NCBI GenBank assembly: GCA_030340625.1
Contig: JAOPHQ010002558.1
Coordinates: 476,501-540,500, forward strand
Length of the DNA: 64,000 bases
Origin: Merluccius polli
Taxonomy: Eukaryota; Chordata; Actinopteri; Gadiformes; Merlucciidae
Reading direction: 5' to 3'
Positions 49,102 through 62,432 of this stretch are shown here, in pieces. The translations under genes and the position numbers were made by a program. The notes beneath the pieces are model-generated. The model was given only the letters and a program-made list of their open reading frames with translations, made no database searches and was not told the origin of the DNA. Within the stretch, counting starts at the first letter, position 1. Every line of letters begins with the position of its first letter.

Positions 49102-52100
49102 ATGGTGAGCGTAAAAGCGTTTTCCAGATCCGTGTTTATTGAGATGCTTGTGTTGTGGGCGTTTTTTTTCTCTCGAGTAATGGCGATGTATGTCGGGATG
49201 GGTTTTGATGAGATCACCTGTTAACTATTTTACTCCTTAATATTCAACATAACAACCATAACTGTTCTACCATGACATTGGATACACCTACGATTTAGCA
49301 TAGGCCTATATATCAATATGCCGACTATAAACGTTACTTTGTTGATATAGTTGTGAAACTAATGTGACATTATTCCAGTGGTTTCCCGCTATCAGACCTG
49401 GTAACATGTAGGGTCAATGCACTCCCGTCCGCTCACATTGCGTCCACCTCGTGTGTGTGTGTGTGTGTGTGTGAAGGCCTGGACCAGGAATGGTCCCCGC
49501 AAACCAGACCGCTGGTCCAGCCAAACCTAGTCAAGGTCTTCAGCACTTCCCTTTGTATCGGGAGGCATCCTACGCAGCAGCCATTTTAAACAGCTAATAT
49601 TTAATGTGTGACGTGTGTTATATTTCTGCTCTTGTATGTTTATGAACGGCGGCCGGTCCGCGGTTTTTGGCGTGAGCTAAACTGGTCGCTGGAGATAATT
49701 GTCTCTCAGGCCGTCAGCTGGTCTGGTCATGATGTCTTGTTATCTGGTGCAGTCACACAAAGACAAACTTTATACTCTGTAACCCCACCCTGATCAGGCG
49801 CACTCAGGAAGTTTGGTTGTGAAATCTGCCTCGCAATTTATGGCCACGCAATTCTGAAACTATTTCCCCACTGTTGCTGCTTTTAAGTCTACATTTGTCT
49901 TGTTCGTGTTCAGTTTTTTATAGTACTAAACTGGATTTGTTTTGCTCACTCTTTTAGCGCGAATGCATCTCAGTCCACGTTGGTCAGGCCGGGGTCCAGA
50001 TTGGAAATGCCTGCTGGGAACTCTACTGCCTGGAGCATGGGATCCAGCCGGACGGACAGATGCCCAGTACCAAGGCCTCTGGAGGAGGAGATGATTCCTT
50101 CAACACCTTCTTCAGTGAGACTGGAGCTGGGAAGCACGTCCCCAGGGCTGTTTTTGTGGACCTGGAGCCAACTGTCATTGGTAGGTTCCCCTTTTGTGTT
50201 TTGCCGTTTCCTTTATCAATTGCAATGAATTAATGCAACAGGATCTTTGCTGTTTTTAGACGAGGTGCGCACTGGGACCTACCGCCAGTTGTTCCACCCT
50301 GAGCAGCTGATTACCGGTAAGGAGGATGCTGCCAACAACTACGCCCGTGGACACTACACCATCGGCAAGGAGATCATCGAACTAGTCATGGACAGGATGC
50401 GCAAGCTGGTCGGTACAACAGTGTAATGAAATGTGGTCTGTCACAACAATACAAATGAGTAACCGTGTTTATTTTCAGCGTACACAAATTAAATTGTGAT
50501 TCGGGGGCAATACTACAGTCTGTAAGCAGATGGTGTTTTAATAAAGGATGATGCAACAGGTGAAGGGGTACGTGGGCTATGTTGAGGCCCTCGACACATG
50601 GTGTCAAGGAGTGCCGTAGATTTAAATGTTGCCTACACAACGGAACTGATCATCCGCTCTAAACCTGGATTTTACAGCACAGCCAATGATGAATTGCCAA
50701 CCGGTGGAGACTGTTGAATTTGAATTATTTGGGCACATTCCAAGACAGCAGACTACTCTGATGACATGCAATGTCTGCATCTCATCAGGAAGATAAATGG
50801 CTGAAGTGAGCCAGCACATTCTAGAAATGGTCTGCAAATCCCTAATTTGGCTGTAAATGGTTGTCAACACGCGAGTCAGCTCGCAAGGGTGGGAAAAATG
50901 CCTGGCAAAAGTTGCTAGGTGATTGATATAGACAAGGTATAAGCAATAAAGCCCTGAACATAATAGACTATGCTTCCCATCCCCTCTTCAGTTTGACATG
51001 TTGCACTCAGGGAGATGTTATAGGGTGCCAATTGCAACTAAAAATGTATAAAAGCACTTCATCCCAAGTGCAATTAGCCTCATCAACTTGTCGTAGAAAT
51101 CCCCTCGTAAATGAATGTTTTGCACAACCCCAGGTACTTCACCATGTTGCTGCTTTTGAATGTTTTTAAAATGCAAGTTGTTTTAGCTCGACTTCAATTA
51201 AAAAAATGTTTTTGTTTTTTGTATGACAATTCTAGTAAGGAGGGTGAGGTGTTATTCCCATGGTTACAACTCAAGGCAACTTTGATTTATTTCAAGCTTG
51301 TGCAAGTCATGTAGTATGAATGATATGAAATGCCCCATACACCACACTGGTGTCCAAGAAGCTTAGACGCCATCACCATTAACTGTTGCCTAGACGGCGC
51401 TCCACACCGTGGTGTTGGCATACCCTCTCTGCGCCGGCATCACTGAATTATGCTATTTTAGCAAAGGTAAGAAAATGGCAGATTACTTTGTTGAAGAGCA
51501 GACCTACTAGGGTATTTAAAACCCCAAAATACCGTTTTGGGTTCACTTTAAAGGGGCACTACGCAGATTGAATGCATTCAGGCTCCCATACAGGTATTGG
51601 GAATTCCAATTTGAAAGTTGCAGAAAATTATTGCCCCTTAAATGGCTCTTGGTGTCTATCTGTAATGTACTTGTGTGTTAAAAAGTAACAGGCAATTTTC
51701 CACATGTGTACACTAAAGTTGTATTGTGTTCTTTGTTTCCAGGCTGACCAGTGCACTGGGCTCCAGGGCTTCCTGGTTTTCCACAGCTTTGGAGGTGGCA
51801 CCGGTTCTGGTTTCACCTCCCTGTTAATGGAGCGCCTGTCAGTTGACTATGGCAAGAAGTCCAAGCTGGAGTTCTCCATCTACCCAGCTCCCCAGGTGTC
51901 CACCGCTGTAGTGGAGCCCTACAACGCCATCCTCACCACCCACACCACCCTAGAGCACTCAGACTGTGCCTTTATGGTAGACAACGAGGCCATCTATGAT
52001 ATCTGCCGTAGGAACCTAGATATTGACCGTCCTTCCTACACCAACCTTAATAGGCTGGTCAGTCAGATTGTGTCCTCCATTACTGTTTCCCTTCGTTTTG

Positions 52101-52717
52101 ACGGCGCTCTTAATGTTGATCTGACAGAGTTTCAGACCAATTTGGTGCCATATCCCCGTATTCATTTCCCTCTGGCCACCTATGCTCCTGTCATCTCTGC
52201 TGAGAAGGCTTACCATGAGCAGTTAACAGTTTCTGAAATCACCAATGCCTGTTTTGAGCCAGCCAATCAGATGGTGAAATGCGACCCCCGCCACGGCAAG
52301 TACATGGCTTGCTGCCTTTTGTACCGTGGCGATGTGGTGCCCAAAGATGTCAATGCTGCCATTGCCACCATTAAAACCAAACGCTCAATTCAGTTTGTAG
52401 ACTGGTGCCCAACTGGTTTCAAGGTTGGCATCAACTACCAGCCCCCCACTGTAGTTCCTGGTGGAGATCTGGCCAAGGTCCAGAGGGCTGTATGTATGCT
52501 GAGCAGCACCACTGCTGTGGCAGAGGCCTGGGCTCGTCTTGACCACAAGTTTGATCTGATGTATGCCAAGCGTGCCTTTGTGCACTGGTATGTGGGTGAG
52601 GGTATGGAGGAGGGAGAGTTCTCTGAGGCCAGAGAGGACATGGCAGCCCTGGAGAAGGATTATGAGGAGGTGGGAGCTGACAGTGTTGGAGATGAGGATG
52701 GGGATGAAGAGTATTAG
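49102..52717 (+). CDS. tuba1c: Alpha-tubulin T4 (tuba1c-like), 449 aa, 4 exons
   Basis: Exons 49102-49104 (ATG only), 49958-50180, 50260-50408 and 51743-52717 give 449 codons. The protein is the most divergent of the four: the Lys40 loop is PSTKASGGGDDSF (Asp39 replaced by Thr), exon 3 ends ELVMDRMRKL, exon 4 has NAILTTHT, RLVSQIVSSITVSLRFDG, QLTVSEITN and CMLSSTTAVAEAW, and the acidic tail is ADSVGDEDGDEEY, two residues shorter. That tail recalls vertebrate TUBA1C. Catalytic LTEFQTNLV and GGGTGSGF are intact, and the protein ends in Tyr, so it can be detyrosinated. The symbol rests on the tail only. It has its own CCAAT/TATA promoter. Confidence 0.95.
49451..49473. repeat. (GT)n microsatellite in T4 intron 1
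   Basis: About 11 GT units. Confidence 0.9.
50409..51742 (+). other. Intron 3 of tubulin T4
   Basis: 1.3 kb, longer than in T1 and T2 and unrelated to the T3 insertion. No recognisable element. Confidence 0.7.
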
Positions 52718-52766
52718 ATGAGAAAATTTGCCTGGGATTGTGTTCCTTGATCTATTTATTGTCGTA

Positions 52767-52772
52767 AATAAA
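52767..52772 (+). promoter_or_regulatory. Poly(A) signal of tubulin T4
   Basis: AATAAA, about 50 bp after the stop codon. Confidence 0.8.
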
Positions 52773-53714
52773 TCTTTCTAAACAGCACTTTGTCTTTAAA
52801 ACTCTTTACTGAGGTCTGCCTGTCCCTTTCAAGGTCCAGTTACTGTCCTGTACAAGGTCTGCACAACAAGGCTTTATACTGGTTAAAATGAAGTCAAAAC
52901 ATTACTTGATGCAAATTTGAACCTTATTTTTGCTTTTCTCTAGCTGTATCACAAATTGAATACACGAATATACCGGCTAGAGGGCGCTGTTTGCTCGCAT
53001 TGTTAAAAGTCTAGGCCTACTGCTACTGATGGCCGTCCGTTGTAGTGCGTTACGGATTTGAGTGAAGTGAAGTTGCTTTTTGCAATTTTATTTATTTTTT
53101 AAAAACGTATCGACTACAAAAATATATCTGCAGTGAGAACAGTGTTATAACTACTAACTGCATTTCAAACTGATGTAGCGCCATGTTTCCCGTCTGTGTG
53201 ACCTGTCATAGCGGGTCTAAAATGGAGCTTACTGGTGGCTGGAGGGAAGTCTCCTGCGAGGGGACAGGTGGGGTTTAAAAATACCTTCCTCAGTTACTGG
53301 GACTGAGTGACTGGATGGATACTGAAACGTAGATGAAACATTCTGGATTTTCACAATGGGACAATCTCGCGCTCACATAGGAAACCATGGGTGTAGGGAG
53401 CATTAAGGTTTGGGTGTTTTCCAGTAACAGTGTTTTAGCATTGACACCCTGTCAGGTATATCTTTTCTATTCCAGCCGGCCATGTAAGACTGAACATGGC
53501 AAGAAAAATGTAATCTTTTCTTTATCAAACCCTATATTTGTGATACCTCAGATGTGTAGGCATGATATGTCCATGGTCATTTGGAAAGAAGTTTTGTTTT
53601 TGACATTTTATTGTCAAATGTAATCAAAAGCGATTTGACAGTTTTATTTTAAGTGTGCTTTAGAAACAACCCCCCCTCCCTAGTGGATCCTACACCCATG
53701 TAAAAAAAACTAAT
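52773..53714. other. Intergenic between T4 and junctophilin 3' end
   Basis: Convergent 3' ends; no gene seen. Confidence 0.5.
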
Positions 53715-53738
53715 GCACCCAACACTGATGTAAAATAG

Positions 53739-55739
53739 TTTATTCAATTGTTGACGTTTGTTATTGACAAGTAAATGAATGCATCTCTTGAAAGTGAGCT
53801 ATGGTTATTTAATCAAGCTGACTAACAGACAATGGCAGTCACAATATACTGACATCTTTATCAGCAAGGCTTTAACCTTATACATCATAAATGTTTAGGT
53901 TATAAGTGCACTGATGGTGTGTGTCTTGGAAAACGTAAAGCAGAGCTATTCTGTTTTCCACATATTGACATGCAAGCACTTGCAGATAAAAATACAATTT
54001 GAAATATTTTGCTGCATTAAAATATTTTCATTTTTTGCATTAATATTGGGATCCAAGGATAAATATAAAAAATGGCAGAAGGACATCAGTGCTTCTCAAA
54101 ATGTAAGACGTGGAGCTCATTCTTTTCCCTCCATCTTCAGATTATCTCAGTTCCAAAGATAAATATTTTTTTAGGTATACATTTTCCCACAAAATTCCAG
54201 TGACAGCATATTTGGATTGTTTATACAATGCACACATAAGACATACAAAAGTATACACATTCTTACTTTAGACTGCCCTCATGCGTACTAAACTTAACAG
54301 CAATGCAATCATGCCCTGAATAACGCTTTCCAAAATCAACACTTTTCACCTATGAATAGTAGCCTATACTTACTATACATGTCCTCAACATCTTTACAGC
54401 TACTGGTTTTACACAGTTAATGTTGCTCCTTATCATTACACCACTTTTCCATACCGTCATCTATGAAACATAACTGCTGGAACCTAACCAACATGTGACT
54501 TAAAAAATATAAGCAGGACTCAATAGCATTCACGCCCAGTAGCATTCTTTTTTCTACACTATTTCATTCACCAATGAAATGTAAGGTGTGTTTTTGCAAT
54601 TACCGTAAAGCAAAACAAATGCATTGTGTAAAGTCCAAAAATAACTAATTCAAATTTGGTTGTGTACAGTACATTACTGTTCAACATAGACTTTGTTAAT
54701 ATTCCAGCCTTTCCACAAAGAGAGAAAAGCAGTGGCATAAATTATAATTTGCTCATGTGCATACTCAAAAACTCAACGCTTGTCACAGTCTATTGAAACA
54801 ATACCTTCTCCAAATAATTTATTATGTTCCTAAAAGTACTAACAGTGAAAAGCTCAAGAAGATCTAAGGACAGTATTTAGTTTGTATATCTTGCCCATAT
54901 TCAACCAGGAAGCAATTGTATATATCAATTGGCAAACAGCAGCAATACTTTTGTTATCTAGTTTAAACATGTCATTCTTGAATCTACTTACTATGTGTCT
55001 AAAGAACAGGTCAGCATCTGCCAATAAAAGGGTTTGGTTCGAAGCTGCCTGCAATGTGTGACACACTAACTCATAATCTTTGCCATTCAAGACAATTTTG
55101 AGTGCATAGCATGCTCGTGCATTCACTGAAACATATCACGTAGCTTCCCCTCGAACACAGTCACAGGGCCAGAGACCCCCCCACCCATTTACAGCATCAC
55201 ATTCACATGTACTGAGTGACACCACTGTCATCCAATGTCATTCAGATTCAGGCAACAGTTATTCCATTACTCCTTGTGAAAGTGTTGCATTTCACCACCC
55301 TTTGTCTTATTAGCAAATCCTTGGGAGAGCTGTGAGCATCCATATAAGGCATTTTCTTCTCCAAGCAAACTCCCTGCATGATCTCTGGTCCTCGCTGAAA
55401 AAGCAGACTGAGCCATCACTCCAACTTTGCTAGTTGACCTGCAGGGGAACAATAGACACCAGTTGGCTTTATTACTGCACCTACACAGAGATAATGTAGA
55501 ACGTTCAAATATAGTTTTGGTATACCGAAAAGGGACATGAAAGAAGTACTTGTATGTGTTTCTCTACTTTAGTTCAAACACTAAAACCAAACCACAGATT
55601 GTTATGTTGTTTGGCAAATTAATCAATTGAGCCAAGCTGGGCACTTGAGCTATTGCAATAACTTATATTTCAGCAGAGATGGTGCTATCCTTTAGATGTA
55701 TTGTGCGTGTTCGGTTCACCTGTATTTGTAGAAAATGGC
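53739..55739 (-). other. Probable 3' UTR of junctophilin gene
   Basis: AT-rich DNA follows the stop codon (55740). The first minus-strand AATAAA with a plausible ending is at 53744-53739; another lies near 54820. Reading frames inside (for example 55126-54854) show no domain. The extent of the UTR is inferred. Confidence 0.45.
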
Positions 55740-58693
55740 TCATGATAAGATGTGTACGAAGAGAATGGCCAGGCCGATGTTCAGAAGGATGACCATACAG
55801 ATCATGATGGTGTTCGGACCCTTGGAAAGAAAGCAGACATAATGACAATCAATACAAAGATTACAAGTTTGAAGAACATATGAATCACTTTAAAATAGGT
55901 TTTTATTCTGCAGTCGGTTGCAGAAATGCCTAACCTAGACCCCTGTAAATTATCTTGGCTCCTATATTCAGGTATGTACAGAAGTATAAATACTAACCTA
56001 CACTTGAAGCAACAAAAAGTAGCAACCAACCACATGGCACTTTGGCAGGTTTAGTGTTTAGATACACTTAGAGAGGCATATAAGTACAAGTTGCTTATAA
56101 CTTGCGATATATTCCCCTGAACATACTATTGATTTGGGTGAAAATTCTTGTTGGCCCTTTCTCTTAAGGCATCGTATCATCATGATGCAGTAGTTTTTGG
56201 TGTTCTTTTGATGAAAGTGACACCCTGCTCGTCATTCATAATCATTTTGGTTTGTTTCTTTGAATAACCACAGATAATTGCTCATGTATCTTACTGTGGA
56301 AGACCAAAAAAAGAGAGCGTACACAGAGTAGAGCGGTGGGAAAACAGCGTCTTTGGCTTTGACCTTCGTTCTTAACACTTTCCCTGATCGCAATGTAAAC
56401 TGGAGTTGTAGTGCACTACAACTAATCATACATTAAATGTGAAGATAAGCGGCCTTACCTCCAACTCCACAGAATCTACGGTCATTTCTTTACTTGGGGC
56501 CTTCATGATGGTCTTTGGCTTGGCCTCAACTTTTGGCTCCACTGTCGCTGGCGGTGTGACTACTGGCTGGCCTATTACAGCCTTGGGTTCTACAGGCTTG
56601 GCTACAAACTTAGCTTCAAGTTTAGGTGTGGGCGACGGAGCCGGGCTGGGCTCCCATCTCTGTACTGGCTTGGTCTCCGCTCTGCTGGCTGGCCTGCTGG
56701 GCTCTCTGCTGGCTGGCCTGCTGGGCTCTCTGCTGGCTGGCCTGCTGGGCTCTCTGCTGGCTGGCCTGCTGGGCTCTCTGCTGCTGGGCTCCGTGCTGAT
56801 CTGAGAGACGGACGGAGATTGCGGTTGATGGACAGACGGTGGGGCCGGCTCACTTTTCGTCTCGGTGAGTTTGGGTTCTAGCTTTTGGGCAGCTTTGGGC
56901 AGTGCCTTGAAGGTTGGCTGGGGTGGTTCATCTTCATCTTGGGAGACGAGGCTGTTTCTTACGGAGTCGGAGGCCACGGAAGTGATGGGCACGGCGGCGC
57001 TCTCCTCGCCGTCGAACTTCTGCAACGGCTTGATCTCCAGGTCTGAGCCCTGCTCAGCCTTGCTGCTCTGGCGGCTTGGGGAGCGAGAGGGTCCGCGACT
57101 GGAGGGGGCTGCGGTGTCGGCGCCCTCGGGAGCAGCTGCCGCAGCCGAGGCTGGCGCAGCGGCAGAGGACGAAGGGGTGGTGGGGCGGCTGGCAAGTCTG
57201 CTGTTGGCTCTGCTGCTGCCCGCGCTGCCTCCACCTTTACTGCTCTTGTCTCCGTTCCAGCTCCCTGGACTGAGGAGCTTGGGGTCCTCCTTGTAGGTGA
57301 TGCCGGGGCTGGGGGAGGGGGTGCGGGCCGGGGTGGAGCCGGGTATGAGCCGGTCCAGCTCGTTCATCAGCGGGCTCTCCGGGGGCGTGGGCAGGGGCTC
57401 CTCCTCGGCCAGCAGCGGCTCATGCATGTCGGTATCTATGTTCTCACCGCCCTCCACCCCATCTTGTAGCGCTCGCTTCTTCAGATACTCTGGACCTGTG
57501 TGGCACACATGGGTTACACATACATACACAACACAAAGTAAGAAAAGTCCTTGAGACTTTTCTCAAGGACATTCAAAAACAGAATGTTTCTTCTCTTTGA
57601 AGAGGATGTGATGTGGTGATGTGTTATGTCATGTGTCATTTGGTCACGTGAGTTTGTGGATTACAAATGATTACTGTAATTGCTCATTAATTATATATGA
57701 ATTCTATTTCATCATAACAGCCGTCAGTCGTTTTGTGAGTCACACAGAATGAGTGTTTAAGTCGAGCAAAGTTAGTCTGATCGATGGAAATATGATTCGA
57801 TGGAAACTTGATTGATGGTTTGATTGTTCTCAGCCTCACTTGCCAGTCACTTTGGATATGACATCATGGAAATGACATCATATATATGTTGGTATTCATC
57901 TTGCTGTTTTCTTTTTCTTTTGTAAATGAGGTAGAGGCTCATACTGTACGCATAGCATTTGACATTTTTAAACCCAACACAATGTTTTTTTTTAAATGCC
58001 GCAGTACTCGATGTTCTCTTGCTGGTGGGCGAACCATGAAAGAATGCATAGCAGGCCTCAGTCACAATTTGTCCTTGTCCACTTGTAGCATTAGCAACAG
58101 ACATGCCAGGAAACCACTTAGCCCCTGCCACTTTTATCATTAGCTGCTTCAGTGTCAAAAGCAGAGGGAAACTGCAAAAGGCTTAATAAAATGCTGTGTG
58201 TCCTTTGAAAAGGTATATATTCATGTGTCTACAAGGTTGTTGTTCTATTTGTCTAGTGGACTGCCTCTCTTCAGCAACTGATGTAAACTCGAGTACAGAA
58301 AGGAGTTACCATGCTATTACCATTTATTGTCTTTATTTTTGTAATGTAATTTATAGTTCTTTACTTCCTAACTATATAGGTTTATATTGTTTTATATATT
58401 TATATATTTTATATATCTTTTAATGGTCAAAATAGAATAAACAGCATTACACTATTAGGTCTAAATATATTAGTATTATAAATAACATGTGCATCATATC
58501 TGTGTGTAAAATGAAATACAAATATACAATTTAGTTCATATGAAGAGATTTAAAAATATGAAATGACATCAGACCTGGCTGGTGGAAGGAGGGGGAGAGT
58601 TCTTTGGCCACCAGTCGGGCGATGCTGGACTCGGTGTTGGAGGCCTGGGACGCCTGGTCTGCTCCCTCCCCCTTGGCCTTTGCATGGGATGTC
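55740..58693 (-). CDS. jph2: Junctophilin (jph2-like), last three coding exons
   Basis: Junctophilins tie the plasma membrane/T-tubule to the endoplasmic or sarcoplasmic reticulum, where the C-terminal helix is anchored. Exons 58693-58575, 57495-56459 and 55820-55740 join in phase, about 411 residues. The first gives the end of the alpha-helical region (AKAKGEGADQASQ, then IARLVAKELSPSFHQPG), continued by PEYLKKR. The long middle exon is the divergent, Pro/Ser/Ala-rich region, with DPKLLSPGSWNGD, close to LLSPGAWNG of JPH2 as I recall it, and four REPSRPAS repeats. The last exon is the membrane anchor GPNTIMICMVILLNIGLAIL plus FVHILS. The MORN-repeat exons are not in the window and should lie beyond 64000. 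The paralogue is judged from one motif, so jph2 is likely but not certain. Confidence 0.88.
56684..56785 (-). repeat. 24-bp coding repeat (REPSRPAS) in junctophilin
   Basis: About four in-frame copies of a 24-bp unit (plus strand GGCCTGCTGGGCTCTCTGCT plus GGCT) encode tandem REPSRPAS, within the divergent region of the middle exon. Copies are nearly identical in DNA, suggesting recent slippage. Confidence 0.9.
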
Positions 58694-60876
58694 CTGTGAA
58701 TGACAACATACGTTATGTTTAACCCCTCGGCTACACACCAGCACTGCCCCTCTTTGAAGTAATAAGGAACGTTGTTCATTTTAGTCTGTTGTCATCAGTG
58801 TTAAGCAGAATTTATAGTCGCTGTGATGTGCTGTGCGTGAACTGCGCAAGCTGGCGTGCACTATGAATTCTGCTTTAGGTTGAACTGTGCGTAAGGGCCT
58901 TGATCATTTTGAGCCCGTCCAATATACTACAGCATTACATTTGTTTATATTTGTTTATCTTTATCAAATGAAGGCAAGTGTGTGTGTGTTTATGATTGGT
59001 CAGATGGTTCATTAGTATTATTAGCTGCAGAGCCATAGGGTGTCCTCTTCTGCCATCAGACTGCAACAGATATAAATCACTCTCTTAACACCCAGATTTG
59101 AATGATTAGCAGGAAGTTGTAATGGGCTCTGTCCATGTGTGTGTGTGTGTGTGTCTTTGTCTTGCATAGTGTGAGTTATCTGTTTGTGAAGAGCATGGGC
59201 GACTATTTCGGTACCCTATACCAAACATCAGTTGGTAACTAAGCCATACTTGCATAGTCATTTTCCTGTTAACTATATAAATTCCTTCTTCACAATACCT
59301 CAATACAGCATATCTTAGCCTTCAGATGTAAAAATGACCCCTGCTATACTGATATCCAGATTAACAGGGTGTATTAGTGATTGTGATTACTCTGTGACGG
59401 CTTGAAATACAGTAACGTTACACTGGTCTGAAAATAGATGCCAACCTGCCCCCGCCCCACCGCCCGTCACCCACCACCACTAGCCCCTTGAGTCTTCCCA
59501 TGGGAAGTGGGATAGAAGGAGTATAGTGCTTCCTATTGGGACAATCAGCACGACCCTTGAGTTTCCCCACAGCCCTCCACCTGCTCAGGCACAGTCAACA
59601 CCTCTTTCAGGGACGGGTGGGGGGACAGGCATCCTATTCCCTGGTCCCCCTCCCTCCCCTCCCACTCACCAGGCTTGCATGTTGTTAATGAGAGTGAAAT
59701 AGTGGATAATATAAAGGCTGGAATAACAGAGGTCCCCTGATATGCAGCAGCTGTTACTCGCAACTGCAGAAAGTTCCAGCACTGTGAGAACTGGCAGACA
59801 GACTCATGCATGCACGCATGCTTGCTCCAGTGCTGACGCACATACACGGGAGACCGCTTAACTTGTTTTTTTTGTTCTATTCTTTTGTAACTTTTCTGAA
59901 CATTTCAGGGAAATTACGTACTCCCTTACATACTTAACATATCATATAGGCCTCACGAATTTGACATTACAGGATCCAATGTCTATAGTCTTAGCGTTTG
60001 AATGTGTTCTGTAAAGTGGTTTTATATTCTGGTGGTTAATATAGTCAACATATAGTCAACATTCAAGGTCATGGAAGCTGGTTTTCCGCATGAACTTGTG
60101 TAATAGACCCACTTTTTATATATTACATTCACACATCCACATCCAGGTTGTGGGTTGCCAGGTTGTGGATGGGAGAAAACGGATTGTGACAGATGGCACC
60201 TTCCTAAAAACAGAATATGGCTGTTTTCTATTGACTCAGAATGGACACTAACACTTGGTGTTATGCAAAATCGTTTTGCTCAACATGTTAACTGTATGTT
60301 AATTATATATTTATATATAATTGTGTGAATGGGGAGGGCAGTGGTGCTAGTGTATGTGTATGTGTTTGTGTATTGTTGTTATTGGGAGTGCCAGTGCAAA
60401 TAATCTGTTTGTAATATAATAGTGTTGTACTGAAGTTGTCCAGCACCCAGTGCCTCTAGTGGAGGGAGACACTTGAAACTGTGACATAAACTCCCTTTTT
60501 TCCCCCATAGAGACCACTGCTGGTGGTGTGTGTGTCTTTGTGGCAGGGGGGTACTTGTGGGAGAGATATATACACAGTGCGTCTCAGTTGTCAAGGAAAA
60601 ACTTTCAACTATTTATTGTAATAGGAAGCCAATTATGGCATAACGTATACAATAAATCTTCGTAGACATCGCTGAGTACTGGGTACTGGTATATAATAAG
60701 TGTGTTGAAAAAAGCCCTACTGTTACCAGACCCGTGTGTGTCTCCGACCATCTGCGACTGTTTTCTGTTGCGCTATAGTCGGCCCCTGGTGACGTTGACT
60801 GCCAAGAGATTGTCATCCTGGCATGTGCTACTGGATCTCTGTGGAGGGTCCAATTCAACTATAAAAAGTAAGGTTG

Positions 60877-60975
60877 TGTACGTGTGTATGTTGTCTGTGT
60901 GTGTTGTGTGCGTTTGCGTGTCTGTATGTGTATGTCCGTGTGCTTGTGTGCGTGTGTCTGTGTGTGCGTGCATAC
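60877..60975. repeat. Imperfect (TG)n-rich tract
   Basis: TG-rich with many C interruptions. Confidence 0.8.
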
Positions 60976-61759
60976 ATGTGTGCCACAGATTAAAGAGGAA
61001 GAAGAGAGATAGATGAAGAATAAAGATGGAAGGAAAGAGAGAGAAAGAAAGAGAGGCAAAGAGCGGGAGAGAATGTTCAAGTTGATTGACTTTCTATTAA
61101 AAGCTAGCAGACACATTGCTCCATGAAGCAGTAAGTCTGTCAGAATGTAAAGTTTGCGACGCAGATAATTGCGAGACCATCAATGCAACATTGTCCTCAA
61201 GACTAAGGCCTTAAATGTGTGCATAATTAAATTGTGCATTCCATTTTTAAGTACGCCATCTTGTCGCCATTTCACATCGTCCTGATATAACCAGAGCCAG
61301 CTGTTTCTGAAACGATGGGCCTTGTTGTCGTCTGTCACAACGACAAAACGCCTGTGTCAGCAGCAGGCCGCGGTGTGTGCCAAGCCACACAGTAGAAGAG
61401 CTAGGTGCTGCCCCATCTATATGCTAAGCGTTTATAACCAAGCTTTTGCTTTTGAGCCGGGGGGGATATTTATATCTGCTCAACCATTTGACACCGCTGC
61501 TGACGCAAGGTGGACTGGTGTCTGTCATCTGTAACCGGCGCGGTGTGAGATGCGGTGCTAAAGTTTTTCTGAAATACATACACACACATTTAGAGATCAC
61601 AGGAGAGGGGAAGATGAACACAACCGGGTAGCAGAAAATAGCTGGAGTAATCGCTATGAGTGCAAGAAAAGAGTGTGAGGGGAAGAGCTCATTTAGGCTA
61701 GAAAATGTGCCTGGCAGGCTTTCTGTCACTATAGGCAAGCGATAAGTCTAGAAGACAAT

Positions 61760-61842
61760 GAGGAGGAGGAGGAGGAGGAGGAGGAGGAGGAGGAGGAGGA
61801 GGAGGAGGAGGAGGAGGAGGAGGAGGAGGAGGAGGAGGAGGA
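61760..61842. repeat. (AGG)n microsatellite
   Basis: About 27 uninterrupted AGG units; homopurine on the plus strand. Confidence 0.97.
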
Positions 61843-62432
61843 AGCGCGAGATGATGGGTAAAGGCAGGGGGTAGGTGGGGGGAGGGGGTAATCAGCTGCT
61901 GCATTCTCCTGTGATTGTGATACAAGCAAGAGTGTGGCCTGTCCATATTTAGTCAGGGCTCCTCTGTGACACAGGGGCCCCATCCATGCGTCATTTGCAC
62001 CCAGCATAGGCCACCACACGGTCCCTCCAGACATCCGGCATGCTGCCCCCCCACCCCACCCCACCAACGCAACACAACAACGAACGTAGACCACTTTACT
62101 GGACTGGATGCCAGTGAACAATTTGTTAACTTGACCTGGTTGGTGAGGCTGACGAGGTCTGGCCCTCCACTGACTGTGTGGCCATGTATTTTTAACATCT
62201 TGACTATATCCACCAAAGACAGTTGTTTGGGTACACTAAAGACAGGCATACACAGCTGCATGTGCACTTGCAGTTCACATCAGGAAGGAATGCACACTTG
62301 TATGAGATTGTCGTGTAGATTAAGGGATTCCAGTATACGTCGTCACAGTACTGTATGAGAGCCATATGAAATCAGTTGGCTGCAGGAAAGTGTGGGTGTT
62401 TTATTTTGGAATGGCTAGACAGTTGTGGGTAA

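Larger units (their letters stand above)
58694..62432 (-). other. Junctophilin intron
   Basis: No coding signal. It contains an imperfect TG-rich tract (60877-60975) and a long GGA tract. Confidence 0.65.

Noticed and set aside
54854..55126. 90-codon minus-strand frame in the junctophilin 3' UTR
   Set aside because: No recognised domain, AT-rich, in the expected UTR.
56439..57296. Open frames on the plus strand opposite the junctophilin exon
   Set aside because: Antisense shadows of a GC-rich, biased coding exon; the minus strand matches junctophilin and has proper splice sites.
61729..62121. Poly-serine / poly-proline frames
   Set aside because: Created by the AGG microsatellite.
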